Positions 25,461-34,710 are shown, counted from the stretch's first letter. The stretch is DNA of 64,000 nt from Sessilibacter corallicola (GCF_021290925.1 NZ_JAJSLX010000001.1:1488001-1552000), one strand, 5' to 3'. Translations and numbers: made by a program. The notes: generated by a model from the sequence alone, not told the origin.

Positions 25461-25928
25461 TTATTCGGGCGCTAGAATGGATTGCCACCAATTTAATGGC
25501 GTGGTGCCGTCTTCGGGATCGTAGACGTTACCGTACATCCACATGCCTGTGTCGGCCACGTATTTATTGAGCAGCTCTTCTATTTTTGTGAATCCGCAGG
25601 ATACATGAATGCTGTAGACGTAAAATCTGGGGGTTTCGATATCCAACTCACCACCGAGCTTTTCCAATGCTGGCGTCAGCTCTTGGGAAATGTCTGCTAG
25701 CTTGTCGCTGTAGATTCGAATGCACAGATTGCCGGAGCGCTTGACCAGCTCGAAGGAATCGCCGTTGCGTTTTAGGGTATCGCCGCGAGCGATGCCTTTG
25801 ACAAAGGCCGGGGAGGTAACCAGTTGGCAGGTGTCGTCTTCGTTGATTTTCACTCGCAGACGCTCAACCACGGTTTCTCCGTCGGGGCGGGTTCCTGCGA
25901 ACATTTCGATGACTTGCAGTGCTTGCAT
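25461..25928 (-). CDS. DUF4265-like protein
   Basis: 155 residues, soluble. The pattern VERLRVKINEDDTCQLVTSPAFVKGIARGDTLKRNGDSFELVKRSGNLCIRIY resembles DUF4265-type proteins, and it ends with a tryptophan-rich tail (GMWMYGNVYDPEDGTTPLNWWQSI). Function is unknown. It is the first gene of the probable DUF4265-yaaA-DUF938 transcript. The region upstream is shared with the divergent M48 protease gene. Confidence 0.75.
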   Translation of the reverse strand: MQALQVIEMFAGTRPDGETVVERLRVKINEDDTCQLVTSPAFVKGIARGDTLKRNGDSFELVKRSGNLCIRIYSDKLADISQELTPALEKLGGELDIETPRFYVYSIHVSCGFTKIEELLNKYVADTGMWMYGNVYDPEDGTTPLNWWQSILAPE

Positions 25929-26089
25929 ATTGCTCTCTTGAAGGGTTTGTGACCGCGAAAAACCAGCGGCGCGAAAAATTTACCGATATTATACCGATTG
26001 CTAAAACAATCTCGCACAATCCGGTCTAAAATAACGGATTGGTTTTTTAGGTATCTGATAGATAAGTACAGAAAAAGAGGGATCAGACA

Positions 26090-27361
26090 GTGCGTTTACG
26101 CAAGCTTATCGGTGCGGGTTTAATCGCCTTAACACCATTCATTCAGAGCTGTACGGTGAATCCGGTGACCGGAGAACGTCAGTTCAGCATACTTTCTCAG
26201 TCGCAAGAAATCTCCATCGGTGAACGCCAGTACATTCCTGGCCAACAGAGCCAAGGCGGTGTCTACACTCTCGATCCAACTCTGGGTCAGTACGTCTCTC
26301 AGATCGGCCAAAAATTAGCGCGAGTGAGCGATCGCCCTGATTTGCCCTACGAATTTGTGGTCCTGAACAACGATGTCCCCAACGCCTGGGCACTACCGGG
26401 TGGAAAAATTGCGATCAACCGGGGGCTTCTGTACCACATCACCGATGAATCGCAATTGGCTGCGGTTATCGGCCACGAAATTGTTCACGCCGCCGCTGGT
26501 CACGGTGCGACTCAGCACAGTCAATCGATCTTGCTCGGCGGCTTGGGTTCTGTGATCCAAGCGGTGGGCAGTAATTACGGTTACGGCAGTTTGACCCAAC
26601 AGGGCGTTGGCCTTGCCACCGCTGCGATTTCAGCACAATACGGCCAGGGGCAAGAACTGGAAGCCGACCGCTACGGCATGGATTATATGGGTCGTGTCGG
26701 CTATGAACCACTCGGAGCAGTAGAGCTGCAAAAAGCGTTTGTTAAATTGTCAGAAGGGCGTAGCACTAATCCGTTACAGGCGTTTTTACAAAGCCACCCC
26801 CCGTCACAGAATCGCGTTGCCGCCAACTTAGCTAAAGCACAAACCATGGAAAGCGGCGCCCGCAATAAAGCGGCATACGACAGAGCGACCGCTCAAATTC
26901 GCAAAGACAAACCTGCGTACGACTTGCATACAAAAGCGCTATCGCTGGCGGGTGAGAAGAAATTTGATGAAGCCCTAAACCAAGTCAACCAAGCCATCAA
27001 AAAACAGCCCAAAGAAGGTTTATTTTGGACAACCAAAGGCCAAATTGAGCTGGAATTAGAGCGTAAAACATCGGCCAAAAAATCCTTCGATAAAGCGATC
27101 TCTTTGAATAACCAATATTATGCGCCGTATTTGTACCGTGGAATCGTTTCCGTTGATCAGAAAAATTACGCTGCCGCGCGCAGTGATTTAATTCAAAGCA
27201 ATCAATGGTTACCCAATCCGTACGCGACGTTTTATCTGGGCGTTAGTAATGCCAAGCTTGGCAATATCGAACAGGCCCGAAGCAACTTTACCGAAGTCCA
27301 GCAATCCGGCGGCGAACTGGGCGAAGCTGCTACGCAGCAGCTAGAGCAGCTAGGTAACTGA
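26090..27361 (+). CDS. M48 family metalloprotease lipoprotein with TPRs (BepA/YfgC-like)
   Basis: 423 residues. The N-terminus is a lipoprotein signal (MRLRKLIGAGLIALTPFIQS, Cys21 next), so the mature protein is probably anchored to a periplasmic membrane face. The protease domain has the zinc motif HEIVH at 129-133 (AAVIGHEIVHAAAGHG) and the third-ligand segment ELEADRYGMDYM near residue 195. The C-terminal ~140 residues hold TPR-like helices (KPAYDLHTKALSLAGEKKFDEALNQVNQAIKKQPKEGLFWTTKG). This is the architecture of BepA, which assists or clears outer-membrane proteins such as LptD. It is distinct enough that I give no symbol. It starts at GTG 26090 after GAGGGA. A strong terminator follows. 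Confidence 0.92.
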   Translation: MRLRKLIGAGLIALTPFIQSCTVNPVTGERQFSILSQSQEISIGERQYIPGQQSQGGVYTLDPTLGQYVSQIGQKLARVSDRPDLPYEFVVLNNDVPNAWALPGGKIAINRGLLYHITDESQLAAVIGHEIVHAAAGHGATQHSQSILLGGLGSVIQAVGSNYGYGSLTQQGVGLATAAISAQYGQGQELEADRYGMDYMGRVGYEPLGAVELQKAFVKLSEGRSTNPLQAFLQSHPPSQNRVAANLAKAQTMESGARNKAAYDRATAQIRKDKPAYDLHTKALSLAGEKKFDEALNQVNQAIKKQPKEGLFWTTKGQIELELERKTSAKKSFDKAISLNNQYYAPYLYRGIVSVDQKNYAAARSDLIQSNQWLPNPYATFYLGVSNAKLGNIEQARSNFTEVQQSGGELGEAATQQLEQLGN

Positions 27362-27368
27362 TCACTTT

Positions 27369-27410
27369 CTGCTCGAACTTTTCTGGAGTTCGAGCAGATT
27401 CGTTTTCTTT
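27369..27410 (+). terminator. Rho-independent terminator after the M48 protease gene
   Basis: Perfect 10-bp stem CTGCTCGAAC (27369-27378) / GTTCGAGCAG (27388-27397) with a nine-base loop, followed by a T-rich stretch ATTCGTTTTCTTT. Confidence 0.85.
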
Positions 27411-27585
27411 GTCGTTATTGGTCTGTAATCTTTCAACACCAATCGACATTTCTCACCCCCTTATCTCTCAAACAAACACCCATCAACTTTATTATCAATA
27501 AAAGCTTACTTTCAGCTTATTTACTCACTGGCATTCCCCGTTAGACTCAGCTTGCTTGTACCACTAACCATGATGAGACTTTACG

Positions 27586-27921
27586 ATGAGAATTTTATTG
27601 GGTTTACTTTTTGCTGTCTGTATTTCTAGCGCACACGGAGCATCAGAGATTGTCAGCACCGTAGATACGGTGCGTGTGGATAATAATGGCTGGGCATTCA
27701 TTCGATTCACCTCGCCGCTGGGAATGGAACCTGCCAGCTGTATCCAGGATCACCCCAATCATTTATCGTTCGATACGAAGACCGATGCAGGCAAGGCTAT
27801 CTTGAGCTTGGCGCTAACCGCGCACTCCACCGGCAAGCGAATTTTCGCGCGAGGCACAGACACCTGCGAAGGCTACGGAGTGATTGAAAATTGGAATTTC
27901 GGCTGGATCATGAACGAATAA
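27586..27921 (+). CDS. Small secreted protein (paralogue of the 61433-61795 gene)
   Basis: 111 residues with a clear signal peptide (MRILLGLLFAVCISSAHG, cleavage around AHG-AS). The mature ~93 residues have two cysteines (ASC and DTC), which could form a disulfide, and a C-terminal aromatic stretch (IENWNFGWIM). The pattern C...P...SFDT...AILSLALTAHSTGKRIFARGTDTC...W can be aligned with the other small secreted protein near the right end of the window. No named domain is recognised; short secreted beta-rich proteins like these resemble lectin or toxin-B-subunit-like folds in size only. It is a single gene; the alpha/beta hydrolase gene converges on it. Confidence 0.75.
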   Translation: MRILLGLLFAVCISSAHGASEIVSTVDTVRVDNNGWAFIRFTSPLGMEPASCIQDHPNHLSFDTKTDAGKAILSLALTAHSTGKRIFARGTDTCEGYGVIENWNFGWIMNE

Positions 27922-27939
27922 ACCGCTTCTAACACAAGG

Positions 27940-28719
27940 TTATTTCAAAAATTGATGCAATTCAGACAGGAACTTGTCGTCTTCGAAGATCGAGTTATGG
28001 CTTGCTCCATCGATAACCGTGAGCTGCTTTTCGACGGCTAGAGCATCAAACGTGGCTTTTGAATGCTCTGGCGGAATGGCTTTGTCTTTACTGGCAATAA
28101 AGACCTGGGTTGGTGCCGAGATTGACGGTGCCAACCCATACAAATCGAACTTGTGTTTTAAATATTGTGCAATAAAAGATGAAAACTGGCTTTGAACAAT
28201 CTTTTCAATACTGAATAACGGGCAAACCAAGACTAACTTCTCAACGCTTTTATTAGCGGTTACATACCCGGCTACCGCACTGCCCATGCTAAAACCCACC
28301 ACCGAGATTTTCGCGCTTGGGTGCTCGGCTTTCACGAATTCATAAATGCTCAACCCATCTTGATAAAACTTTTCCTCGCTCGGTTGCCCCTCGTTTAACC
28401 CGTAACTGCGGTAATTAAAGGTGTACACACGACTCACTGGTAGCTGCTCCAGCACAGACTTTACCGACAGAACATCTTGGGCATTGCCTCCAAAATAGAT
28501 CAGCACATGTTCGGATTCATCGAAACTAGCGGGCAGATTCCAGCCCATCAAACTGATCTCGTCATCAACCGCCAAATCAAGACGATACTGTTCATTGGCT
28601 TGGTAGGTTTCGAGGTTGGGGCGAAATCCTGGGAATATGAGATGTTCTTGATTTTTAACAACCCAAACACCTAAAAAAACCAACATCGTAACAACTGCAA
28701 ACAACACCCAGAATTTCAT
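27940..28719 (-). CDS. Membrane-anchored alpha/beta hydrolase
   Basis: 259 residues. A single N-terminal hydrophobic helix (VLFAVVTMLVFLGVWVV) suggests a periplasm-facing anchor or uncleaved signal. The hydrolase core shows the oxyanion region YFGGNAQD, the nucleophile elbow GFSMG (VVGFSMGSAVAGYVT), an acid in IASKDKAIPPEHS and the histidine in DGASHNSIF. It resembles the YfhR/BEM46-type serine hydrolases, whose substrates are unknown. It is a single gene, convergent with the small secreted protein gene. Confidence 0.88.
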   Translation of the reverse strand: MKFWVLFAVVTMLVFLGVWVVKNQEHLIFPGFRPNLETYQANEQYRLDLAVDDEISLMGWNLPASFDESEHVLIYFGGNAQDVLSVKSVLEQLPVSRVYTFNYRSYGLNEGQPSEEKFYQDGLSIYEFVKAEHPSAKISVVGFSMGSAVAGYVTANKSVEKLVLVCPLFSIEKIVQSQFSSFIAQYLKHKFDLYGLAPSISAPTQVFIASKDKAIPPEHSKATFDALAVEKQLTVIDGASHNSIFEDDKFLSELHQFLK

Positions 28720-28890
28720 TTATACTCCGCACCACTTCAAAACCGAACACCAATAAGGGATGTATTTTACTGGCCGTTCAAAGAGGAACATGTTTTCAAT
28801 TTGAATACAAATATTTTTAAACATGAATGTTTTATTGAAATGAACGATCTTTTAGAGCCTCACCATTATTGGGGTGGACTATTCTTTTAG

Positions 28891-28934
28891 TCTGTCGATG
28901 TTCGTCATAAATCTTTCATCAAAACGACACACAA
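28891..28934 (+). promoter_or_regulatory. Pho box upstream of the Na+/Pi symporter gene
   Basis: Four successive 11-base units: TCTGTCGATGT, TCGTCATAAAT, CTTTCATCAAA and ACGACACACAA. The central two keep the GTCAT/TTCAT half-sites and A/T spacers of the PhoB consensus very well. A TATTTA -10-like hexamer follows about seven bases after the last unit, as in PhoB-activated promoters. The site lies about 70 bases before ATG 29004. Confidence 0.68.
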
Positions 28935-29003
28935 TAGGCCTTATTTAGATTCAATGCTTCCAGCTGGAAGTCTTCGCAGACGTAATTAGAAACGATTCAA
29001 TTT

Positions 29004-30173
29004 ATGACAACTGATACATCCGCAAACAACACGCCCAATTCTCAACCAATTCAATCAAACTGGCGTGAGTGGGCTTTCGTTGCCGCTCTTGTCTATCTTC
29101 TGTTAGTTGCTGTTTCGTTAATTGGCGGAGGGTTCAAAATATCCGCAGGGGAGCGCGCAAAGGAGCTGTTTGAATTTGCCAGCAACCCAATCACCGGATT
29201 GGTGATCGGCACCGTAGCTACCGCACTCATTCAATCATCGAGTACCGTAACGTCGATTATCGTCGGGCTGGTTGCCGGCGGCATGCCGGTGAGCATCGCC
29301 ATTCCGATGGTGATGGGTGCTAATATTGGTACCACCATTACCAATACCATCGTCAGCTTAGGTCATATCAAGCAAGGCGAGGAGTTCAAGCGCGCGTTCT
29401 CGGCAGCAACAATTCACGACTTTTTTAATCTACTGTGCGTGGTTATCTTTCTTCCGCTCGAAATTGCTTTCGGCTTTTTGGAAAAAATAGGGGCCTATTT
29501 TTCTACCATGCTGGTTGGCGGAGATTCAGTCTCGATGAGTGGATTGAATTTCATGAAAGCCATTGTTAGCCCACCGGTTGGCCTCATTAAAGGCTCGATA
29601 TTATCGCCACTGCCAACCACTGCTTCCGGTATCATCATGATTATTCTCGGAGTGGTACTTATTTTTGTTTCGATTACTTTTATTGGTAAGTTGCTCAAAG
29701 TATTAATGGTCGGCAAGGCCAAAGAAATATTGCACTCTGCGGTGGGTCGAGGTCCGGTTGCAGGCATCGCTTCGGGAACCGCTATGACGGTACTTGTGCA
29801 ATCTTCATCAACTACCACAAGCTTGATTGTTCCCTTGGCCGGAACCGGCGTATTTTCTATTCGCCAAGTTTATCCATTCACTCTGGGTGCTAATATTGGT
29901 ACTTGCATTACTGGCCTGCTGGCTGCAACCGCTATCTCTGGACCAAATGCAGTTTTTGCGATGGAGATAGCATTAGTGCACCTATTTTACAATTTACTTG
30001 GTGTTATTCTGATTTACAGCATTCCTGTCTTACGAAATATTCCGATAATGTGTGCGAATTGGCTTTCAGATGCCGCCGTCAAAAATAAATTTTATATTCT
30101 TTTATATATTTTCACCGTGTTTATGATTATTCCTTCTGTTTTGGTATTTGGAAGCAAGGTGATCAGCGCATAG
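29004..30173 (+). CDS. Na+/phosphate cotransporter family protein (NptA-like)
   Basis: 389 residues with about nine membrane helices and the two inverted repeats of the Na/Pi-cotransporter (SLC34/NptA) family. Each repeat has the QSSS core: ATALIQSSSTVTSIIVGLVAGG near residue 71 and TVLVQSSSTTTSLIVPLAG near residue 270. Both repeats also show the GANIGT motif (MGANIGTTITNTIVSL; LGANIGTCITGLL). It takes up inorganic phosphate with sodium. It lacks the C-terminal PhoU-like domain of many bacterial members; a short coiled-coil gene follows instead. A Pho-box-like repeat array lies upstream, suggesting PhoB control. Confidence 0.93.
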   Translation: MTTDTSANNTPNSQPIQSNWREWAFVAALVYLLLVAVSLIGGGFKISAGERAKELFEFASNPITGLVIGTVATALIQSSSTVTSIIVGLVAGGMPVSIAIPMVMGANIGTTITNTIVSLGHIKQGEEFKRAFSAATIHDFFNLLCVVIFLPLEIAFGFLEKIGAYFSTMLVGGDSVSMSGLNFMKAIVSPPVGLIKGSILSPLPTTASGIIMIILGVVLIFVSITFIGKLLKVLMVGKAKEILHSAVGRGPVAGIASGTAMTVLVQSSSTTTSLIVPLAGTGVFSIRQVYPFTLGANIGTCITGLLAATAISGPNAVFAMEIALVHLFYNLLGVILIYSIPVLRNIPIMCANWLSDAAVKNKFYILLYIFTVFMIIPSVLVFGSKVISA

Positions 30174-30201
30174 ATAAAGAATAACCAATAGGAGTACTGT
30201 G

Positions 30202-30426
30202 ATGGATTCTCTAGAACAACAAAAACTAGACCTACATGAAAAAATCGCTATGTTAGAAGGTACTCTCGTTGAATTAAAATCAAAACTCAATGAGATAGAA
30301 GAACAAGAACAACACGAAGCGATCGACCATCTGGAAAAATACTTAGAAGAGCTAAATCATCATTATTCTCATTTACAAAGTGTTGGCCAAATACTGGTAA
30401 AAGAGTTGCACAAAGTTTTTCATTAA
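30202..30426 (+). CDS. Small coiled-coil protein downstream of the Na+/Pi symporter
   Basis: 74 residues, almost entirely helical with heptad-like leucines (LEQQKLDLHEKIAMLEGTLVELKSKLNEIEEQ, HLEKYLEELNHHYSHLQ) and very acidic. It starts at ATG 30202 with AGGAG at 30190-30194, 28 bases after the symporter, and is followed by a terminator, so the two genes form an operon. Many Na+/Pi symporters of this family have a C-terminal helical PhoU-like domain; this detached helical protein may stand in for it, which is speculation. No family is recognised. Confidence 0.75.
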   Translation: MDSLEQQKLDLHEKIAMLEGTLVELKSKLNEIEEQEQHEAIDHLEKYLEELNHHYSHLQSVGQILVKELHKVFH

Positions 30427-30432
30427 TTTTAT

Positions 30433-30458
30433 AAGCCGCCTAATTCAGGCGGCTTTTT
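30433..30458 (+). terminator. Rho-independent terminator of the symporter operon
   Basis: Perfect stem AAGCCGCC (30433-30440) / GGCGGCTT (30448-30455) with loop TAATTCA, followed by TTTTT. Confidence 0.92.
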
Positions 30459-30573
30459 ATTTCTCTAAACATTCTAAACACCTCTCAATTTAATTCGCAT
30501 CTTTCATAGCTCGTCACTAAACACAAACGTTACGCCTTAATTTTTTAACGCATACAAGAATCAGTTAGATTTT

Positions 30574-30765
30574 TTATTCGTTTTCATGTCGCACAGTTAT
30601 TTCAAACGAATCCTCCGTATACACAGTAAGATGAAATTCAATGGGCCGACAACACACCTGGCAATCTTCAATGTAATGGCAGTCGCCATCGGACGGATCG
30701 ATAATAACGACTTGCGGTTCACCACAGTAAGGGCAGTAAATTGTTTGCTCGGGTAACTGTTGCAA
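30574..30765 (-). CDS. CPXCG-motif cysteine-rich protein
   Basis: 63 residues of the small Cys-rich CPXCG family (Pfam PF14255). The first zinc half-site is YCPYCGEP and the second CQVCCRP, and a short beta-rich tail follows (IEFHLTVYTEDSFEITV). The four cysteines probably bind one zinc ion. Function is unknown; the family is common in proteobacteria as a stand-alone gene. The surrounding gaps (about 150 bp left, 290 bp right) hold no other gene that I can support. Confidence 0.9.
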   Translation of the reverse strand: MQQLPEQTIYCPYCGEPQVVIIDPSDGDCHYIEDCQVCCRPIEFHLTVYTEDSFEITVRHENE

Positions 30766-31054
30766 TTAACACAACTCCTTTAGTGACTGATCGTTATTTA
30801 ATTTATTCACCGCTTTCGATATTATTTGGCAGACGCCAATACTAATATTCATTGGAGCCACGCTCTTCTATTTCGATTCGAACAAATATCGAAACCATTA
30901 AAAGTACCATTTCGATTTTATACATTATTAATATTTTTACATCGCGATTGTTTATAAGTTCTAACACAGTTTTCAACGCAACGAATAATTACTTTTTTTG
31001 CGCCCAGCGATTTAGGCTGCCGCAAAAGCCATTGCTATAAATAAGGATAACAAT

Positions 31055-31690
31055 ATGGAAATGACCAAACTTATTTTGGATTTTATTAAATCATCGCTTT
31101 GGCCAATTGTCGCGGTAATCGCATTGATCAATTACGGCGAACAATTAATGGGCATAGTATCGACGCGTGAAGTGGATGTTTTTGGTGTAAAAATCGGGCA
31201 AAGCGTTTCGGCACTATCGACAAACCATTCCCAAGAAATAGCTGATTTACGCAATCAAATTTCTCAACAAGACGGCAACTTTAACGATAAAGACAAAGAA
31301 TACTTATTGAGCCGATTGGAGCGTCTTAATAATCACGTCCAAGAAGAATTATTTGCGCTGCAATCGCAATCAAAAAATACAACACCAACGCCTGAGCAAA
31401 CCACGCAACCATCTAATGATCGTACTCTGGCAAAAAATGCGGAAACCCGTGGCTTTCAAGCCTTGTTAGACCGAGACGTAGTGGCCGCCATTGGCGCGTT
31501 TGATGAAGCCCGCAGACTTTGGCCGGATTATCACAACGTGAGCGAGATCTACACGTTGCTTAACCACGAACGCGAAGAGCTGTCCTCAGCCGCAGGCTGG
31601 GGGCAAGTGTGCGAGATTATTTTAGAGAAGTACGCCTGGGGAATGCCGGTAGAATTTCGAGACGCGTTGCGCCTGAGCATTAACAATTAA
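31055..31690 (+). CDS. Membrane-anchored coiled-coil / helical-repeat hypothetical protein
   Basis: 211 residues. One membrane helix is near the N-terminus (SSLWPIVAVIALINYGEQLMGI, residues ~13-34). A coiled-coil-like region (residues ~60-110) and a polar Thr/Pro/Gln linker follow. The C-terminal helical segment looks like one or two TPR-type units (AETRGFQALLDRDVVAAIGAFDEARRLWPDYHNVSEIY). AAGGATAA lies upstream of ATG 31055. I do not recognise a family. It converges with phoU and ends near a hairpin that could serve both genes. Confidence 0.7.
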   Translation: MEMTKLILDFIKSSLWPIVAVIALINYGEQLMGIVSTREVDVFGVKIGQSVSALSTNHSQEIADLRNQISQQDGNFNDKDKEYLLSRLERLNNHVQEELFALQSQSKNTTPTPEQTTQPSNDRTLAKNAETRGFQALLDRDVVAAIGAFDEARRLWPDYHNVSEIYTLLNHEREELSSAAGWGQVCEIILEKYAWGMPVEFRDALRLSINN

Positions 31691-31745
31691 TAGTCAGGTC
31701 AACTAATGGGCAGGTCAACGCTAAAATATTAACGCGGATTTAATA

Positions 31746-31776
31746 AAACACTAGAGCGTTTTTCGCTCCAGTGTTT
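31746..31776 (-). terminator. Hairpin terminator between the hypothetical gene and phoU (possibly bidirectional)
   Basis: The arms AAACACT-A-GAGCG and CGCTC-C-AGTGTTT (31746-31776) form a 13-bp stem with one mismatch and a five-base loop. Read on the minus strand, it is followed by TATTAAA after a TTTT run, fitting the end of the pst-phoU transcript. Confidence 0.6.
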
Positions 31777-31791
31777 ATTGCTGGCAGTAGC

Positions 31792-32508
31792 TTAAGATTC
31801 GCTGACTTGGCGTTCCATCTCAGAAACACTGGTATGACGAACGTCCAATCCTTTAACCAAGTAAATAATGTGCTCGGCAACATTGCGGGCGTGATCGCCA
31901 ATACGCTCTAGGGAACGCAGCGCCCACATCACATTCATCACGCGACCGATCGAACGCGGATCTTCCATCATGTAGGTGATCAATTCACGGGTGGAGGATT
32001 TGTACTCCCGATCCACCAGTTTATCTTCACGAACAACGGTCATTGCTGCATCAACGTCAAAGCGAGCAAACGCATTCAGCATTTGATCGACCATCAACAA
32101 CACGCTTTTCGCCAAATGGCGCAACTCGACGTAACCCTGCGAACTCTGGCCTTCGTCGACCAGGGCAATCGCCATGGTGGCGACTTTATTGGCTTCGTCG
32201 CCCATGCGCTCAAGGTCACGGGTGATTTTGGATACAGCTAAAACCATGCGCAAATCCGATGCCGCAGGCTGGCGACGCGCTAAGATTAGGGTGCAATGCT
32301 CATCCAGTGCAATTTCGCGAGCATCGACTTCATCTTCGACAGTGGTTACCTTTCTGGCCAAGTCACTGTCGGCGTTACTGATTGCGGAAATAGCATCTCG
32401 GATTTGCTCTTGCACCATCCCGCCCATTTCCAGCAGTTCCGTACGCAAATCTTCGAGATCGGCGTTGTACTGGCGGGAAATGTGTTGGTCTAAGTGCAAT
32501 TTATCCAT
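31792..32508 (-). CDS. phoU: Phosphate signalling complex protein PhoU
   Basis: 238 residues in two PhoU repeats of three-helix bundles. The first has MDKLHLDQHISRQYNADLEDLRTELLEMGGMVQEQ and RQPAASDLRMVLAVSKITRDLERMGDEANKVA; the second has DPRSIGRVMNVMWALRSLERIGDHARNVAEHIIYLVKG. The E(R)xGD motifs in both halves (DLERMGDEA, SLERIGDHA) are the family's metal/PhoR-interacting sites. It links the PstSCAB transporter to PhoR and keeps PhoR off when phosphate is plentiful. It is the last gene of the pst operon, 27 bases after pstB. Confidence 0.97.
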   Translation of the reverse strand: MDKLHLDQHISRQYNADLEDLRTELLEMGGMVQEQIRDAISAISNADSDLARKVTTVEDEVDAREIALDEHCTLILARRQPAASDLRMVLAVSKITRDLERMGDEANKVATMAIALVDEGQSSQGYVELRHLAKSVLLMVDQMLNAFARFDVDAAMTVVREDKLVDREYKSSTRELITYMMEDPRSIGRVMNVMWALRSLERIGDHARNVAEHIIYLVKGLDVRHTSVSEMERQVSES

Positions 32509-32535
32509 AGCTTTAATAGCCTCTTTTTTTAATTA

Positions 32536-33363
32536 TTAGCCAAATCGACCAGTGATGTACGCTTCGGTCAACTGATGATCTGGGTTAGTAAACACCTTTT
32601 CAGTCTCATTTACCTCTATCAACTTACCGAGGTGGAAATACGCGGTGCGATTTGATACACGCGCGGCTTGTTGCATGGAGTGAGTCACAATCGCAATGGT
32701 GTAATTTTCACTCAACTCTGCGATCAGCTCTTCAATTTTTGCTGTCGCGATCGGGTCCAATGCGGAGCAGGGCTCATCCATCAAAATAACTTCTGGGCTT
32801 ACAGCAATGGTTCTGGCGATACACAAACGCTGTTGCTGACCGCCGGAAAGTCCGGTGCCTGGCGCGTCCAATCGATCTTTCACTTCGTTCCACAAACCTG
32901 CTTTTTGCAGGCTGGTTTCGACGATTTCGTCCAGCTCTGTGCGCTTAGACACCAAACCGTGGATTCTAGGTCCGTAAGCGATGTTGTCGTAGATCGACTT
33001 AGGAAATGGATTGGGTTTTTGAAACACAATTCCGACCCGAGCCCTTAAAGGTACCACATCTAACTTGGCTCCGTAGATGTCTTCGCCCTCAAGATTGAGA
33101 TCGCCTTCAACACGACAGCCTTCGATGGTGTCGTTCATGCGGTTCAAGCAGCGTAAAAACGTTGATTTACCACAACCGGACGGGCCGATCATCGCCATCA
33201 CTTCGTTGGTACCAATATCCATACCTACATCAAAGATAGCTTGTTTTTCGCCATAAAAAACGTTGACGTTTCTCATGCTGAGCTTTGCATTATCAACAAA
33301 CGGAGTGCCAACGGTTTGATGATTGTCGCCGATTGTCTCAGCAGTGTTGGTTGCCATGTTCAT
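32536..33363 (-). CDS. pstB: Phosphate ABC transporter ATP-binding protein PstB
   Basis: 275 residues of an ABC ATPase. Walker A is GPSGCGKST at about residues 60-68, the Q-loop is in [12 protein letters not shown], the signature is [16 protein letters not shown], Walker B is [13 protein letters not shown] and the H-loop is IAIVTHSM. The match to PstB is close throughout ([27 protein letters not shown]). It powers high-affinity phosphate import with PstA/PstC. Two in-frame ATGs, at 33363 and 33357, are possible starts. It lies between pstA and phoU in the expected order. Confidence 0.97.
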   Translation of the reverse strand: MNMATNTAETIGDNHQTVGTPFVDNAKLSMRNVNVFYGEKQAIFDVGMDIGTNEVMAMIGPSGCGKSTFLRCLNRMNDTIEGCRVEGDLNLEGEDIYGAKLDVVPLRARVGIVFQKPNPFPKSIYDNIAYGPRIHGLVSKRTELDEIVETSLQKAGLWNEVKDRLDAPGTGLSGGQQQRLCIARTIAVSPEVILMDEPCSALDPIATAKIEELIAELSENYTIAIVTHSMQQAARVSNRTAYFHLGKLIEVNETEKVFTNPDHQLTEAYITGRFG

Positions 33364-33426
33364 AGAAACTGTTCTTAACCTTTTAACGACTGTCTATTTC
33401 GTAATTACGTCAAATTTAAACTCGTG

Positions 33427-34710
33427 TTACCAGCGTCGTTCCAAACGACGGCGCAACAACACTGCGATGGTGTTCATTAAAATCAAAAATGCCAGCAATA
33501 CTATGATGGCACCAGAGGTTCGTTCTGTAAAAGCGCGCTCTGGACTGTCTGACCAAAGATAAATCTGTACCGGCAATACTGTTGCTGGGTCCATAATTGA
33601 TTGAGGAATATCAACGATAAACGCCACCATACCAATCATCAACAGCGGTGCGGTTTCACCCAACGCCTGCGCCATACCGATGATGGCACCGGTTAGCATG
33701 CCCGGCATTGCCAGCGGTAAAACGTGATGCAAAATAACCTGCATCTTGGACGCCCCCAAACCCAAAGCGGCTTGGCGAATGGAAGGCGGCACAGATTTGA
33801 TCGCCGCGCGCGAGGAAATAATAATCGTCGGCAAGGTCATCAAGGTAAGCACAAGACCACCCACCAGCGGAATCGATCGTGGCATGCCAAAGAAATTGAT
33901 GAAAATCGCCAAACCCAGCAAACCGTAAATAATGGAAGGAACCGCAGCTAGGTTGTTGATGTTGACCTCAATGAAGTCGGTAAATTTGTTCTTCGGTGCG
34001 TACTCTTCCAAATACACAGCGGCGGCAACGCCAATAGGAAAAGACAGTACCAGCGTCACTAACAGGGTATACAACGATCCCAACAAGGCGCCTCGAATAC
34101 CGGCCATTTCTGGCTCGCGAGAATCGCCCGAGGTAAACAGTACGCGGTTAAAGCGAGACTGCATTTCGCCAGAATCGAGTAGGGTGTTTACCCAGCCAAT
34201 TTGCTTATCGTTGAGGCGACCCGTAAAGGGCTCGGCGTCGTTTTTACTTTTTGCGTAGGTATCAATGTCGTCGTCGGCCAACACCCAAAGGGTGAGCTGT
34301 TCGCCGAGCTTTTCCGGGTCGTTTTTCAGAATCTCCTGTAATCGGAAGCCGGCACTGTTACTCACCAAACCGTAGAGCTTACGACGATCACCGCGCTTTT
34401 TAACGTCGGGGAATTTATCGCGTAAGGCTTTGCGAACAACGCCCTGATAATCCGCCAGCGCCAATTGGGACTCATCGGTTATGTCGGTGATGTCCAAATC
34501 ATCGGGGTCTAAATTGACCGTCAGTTGAATGTAGTGACTGGTGAATGCGCCCGCGCCTTTGCTGACAATGTCGGTAAAGAGCACAAGTAGACAGAGTAAT
34601 CCGAAACCAATGGAGGCAATACCAAAGATTTGGAAACGCTTCTCAGCACGATACCGCTTTTGCAGGTTGCGGTTAACCAGATCGATAGTGCTTGGTTTAT
34701 TGCTATTCAT
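33427..34710 (-). CDS. pstA: Phosphate ABC transporter permease PstA
   Basis: 427 residues, longer than E. coli PstA (about 296) because of an extra periplasmic domain of roughly 130 residues after the first membrane helix (LDPDDLDITDITDESQLALADYQG...FTSGDSREPEMAG). This long form is usual in pseudomonads and marine relatives. The permease core follows (GSLYTLLVTLVLSFPIGVAAAVYLEEYAPKN..., the EAA-type loop with IRQAALGLGASKMQVILHHVLPLAMPGMLTGAIIGMAQALGETAPLL). Its start overlaps the end of pstC by eight bases, so translation is coupled. Confidence 0.95.
   Translation of the reverse strand: MNSNKPSTIDLVNRNLQKRYRAEKRFQIFGIASIGFGLLCLLVLFTDIVSKGAGAFTSHYIQLTVNLDPDDLDITDITDESQLALADYQGVVRKALRDKFPDVKKRGDRRKLYGLVSNSAGFRLQEILKNDPEKLGEQLTLWVLADDDIDTYAKSKNDAEPFTGRLNDKQIGWVNTLLDSGEMQSRFNRVLFTSGDSREPEMAGIRGALLGSLYTLLVTLVLSFPIGVAAAVYLEEYAPKNKFTDFIEVNINNLAAVPSIIYGLLGLAIFINFFGMPRSIPLVGGLVLTLMTLPTIIISSRAAIKSVPPSIRQAALGLGASKMQVILHHVLPLAMPGMLTGAIIGMAQALGETAPLLMIGMVAFIVDIPQSIMDPATVLPVQIYLWSDSPERAFTERTSGAIIVLLAFLILMNTIAVLLRRRLERRW

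Noticed and set aside
30852-31040. 62-codon frame before the 31055 gene
   Set aside because: Ser/Ile/Asn-rich translation of an A+T-rich gap, no ribosome site, no similarity.
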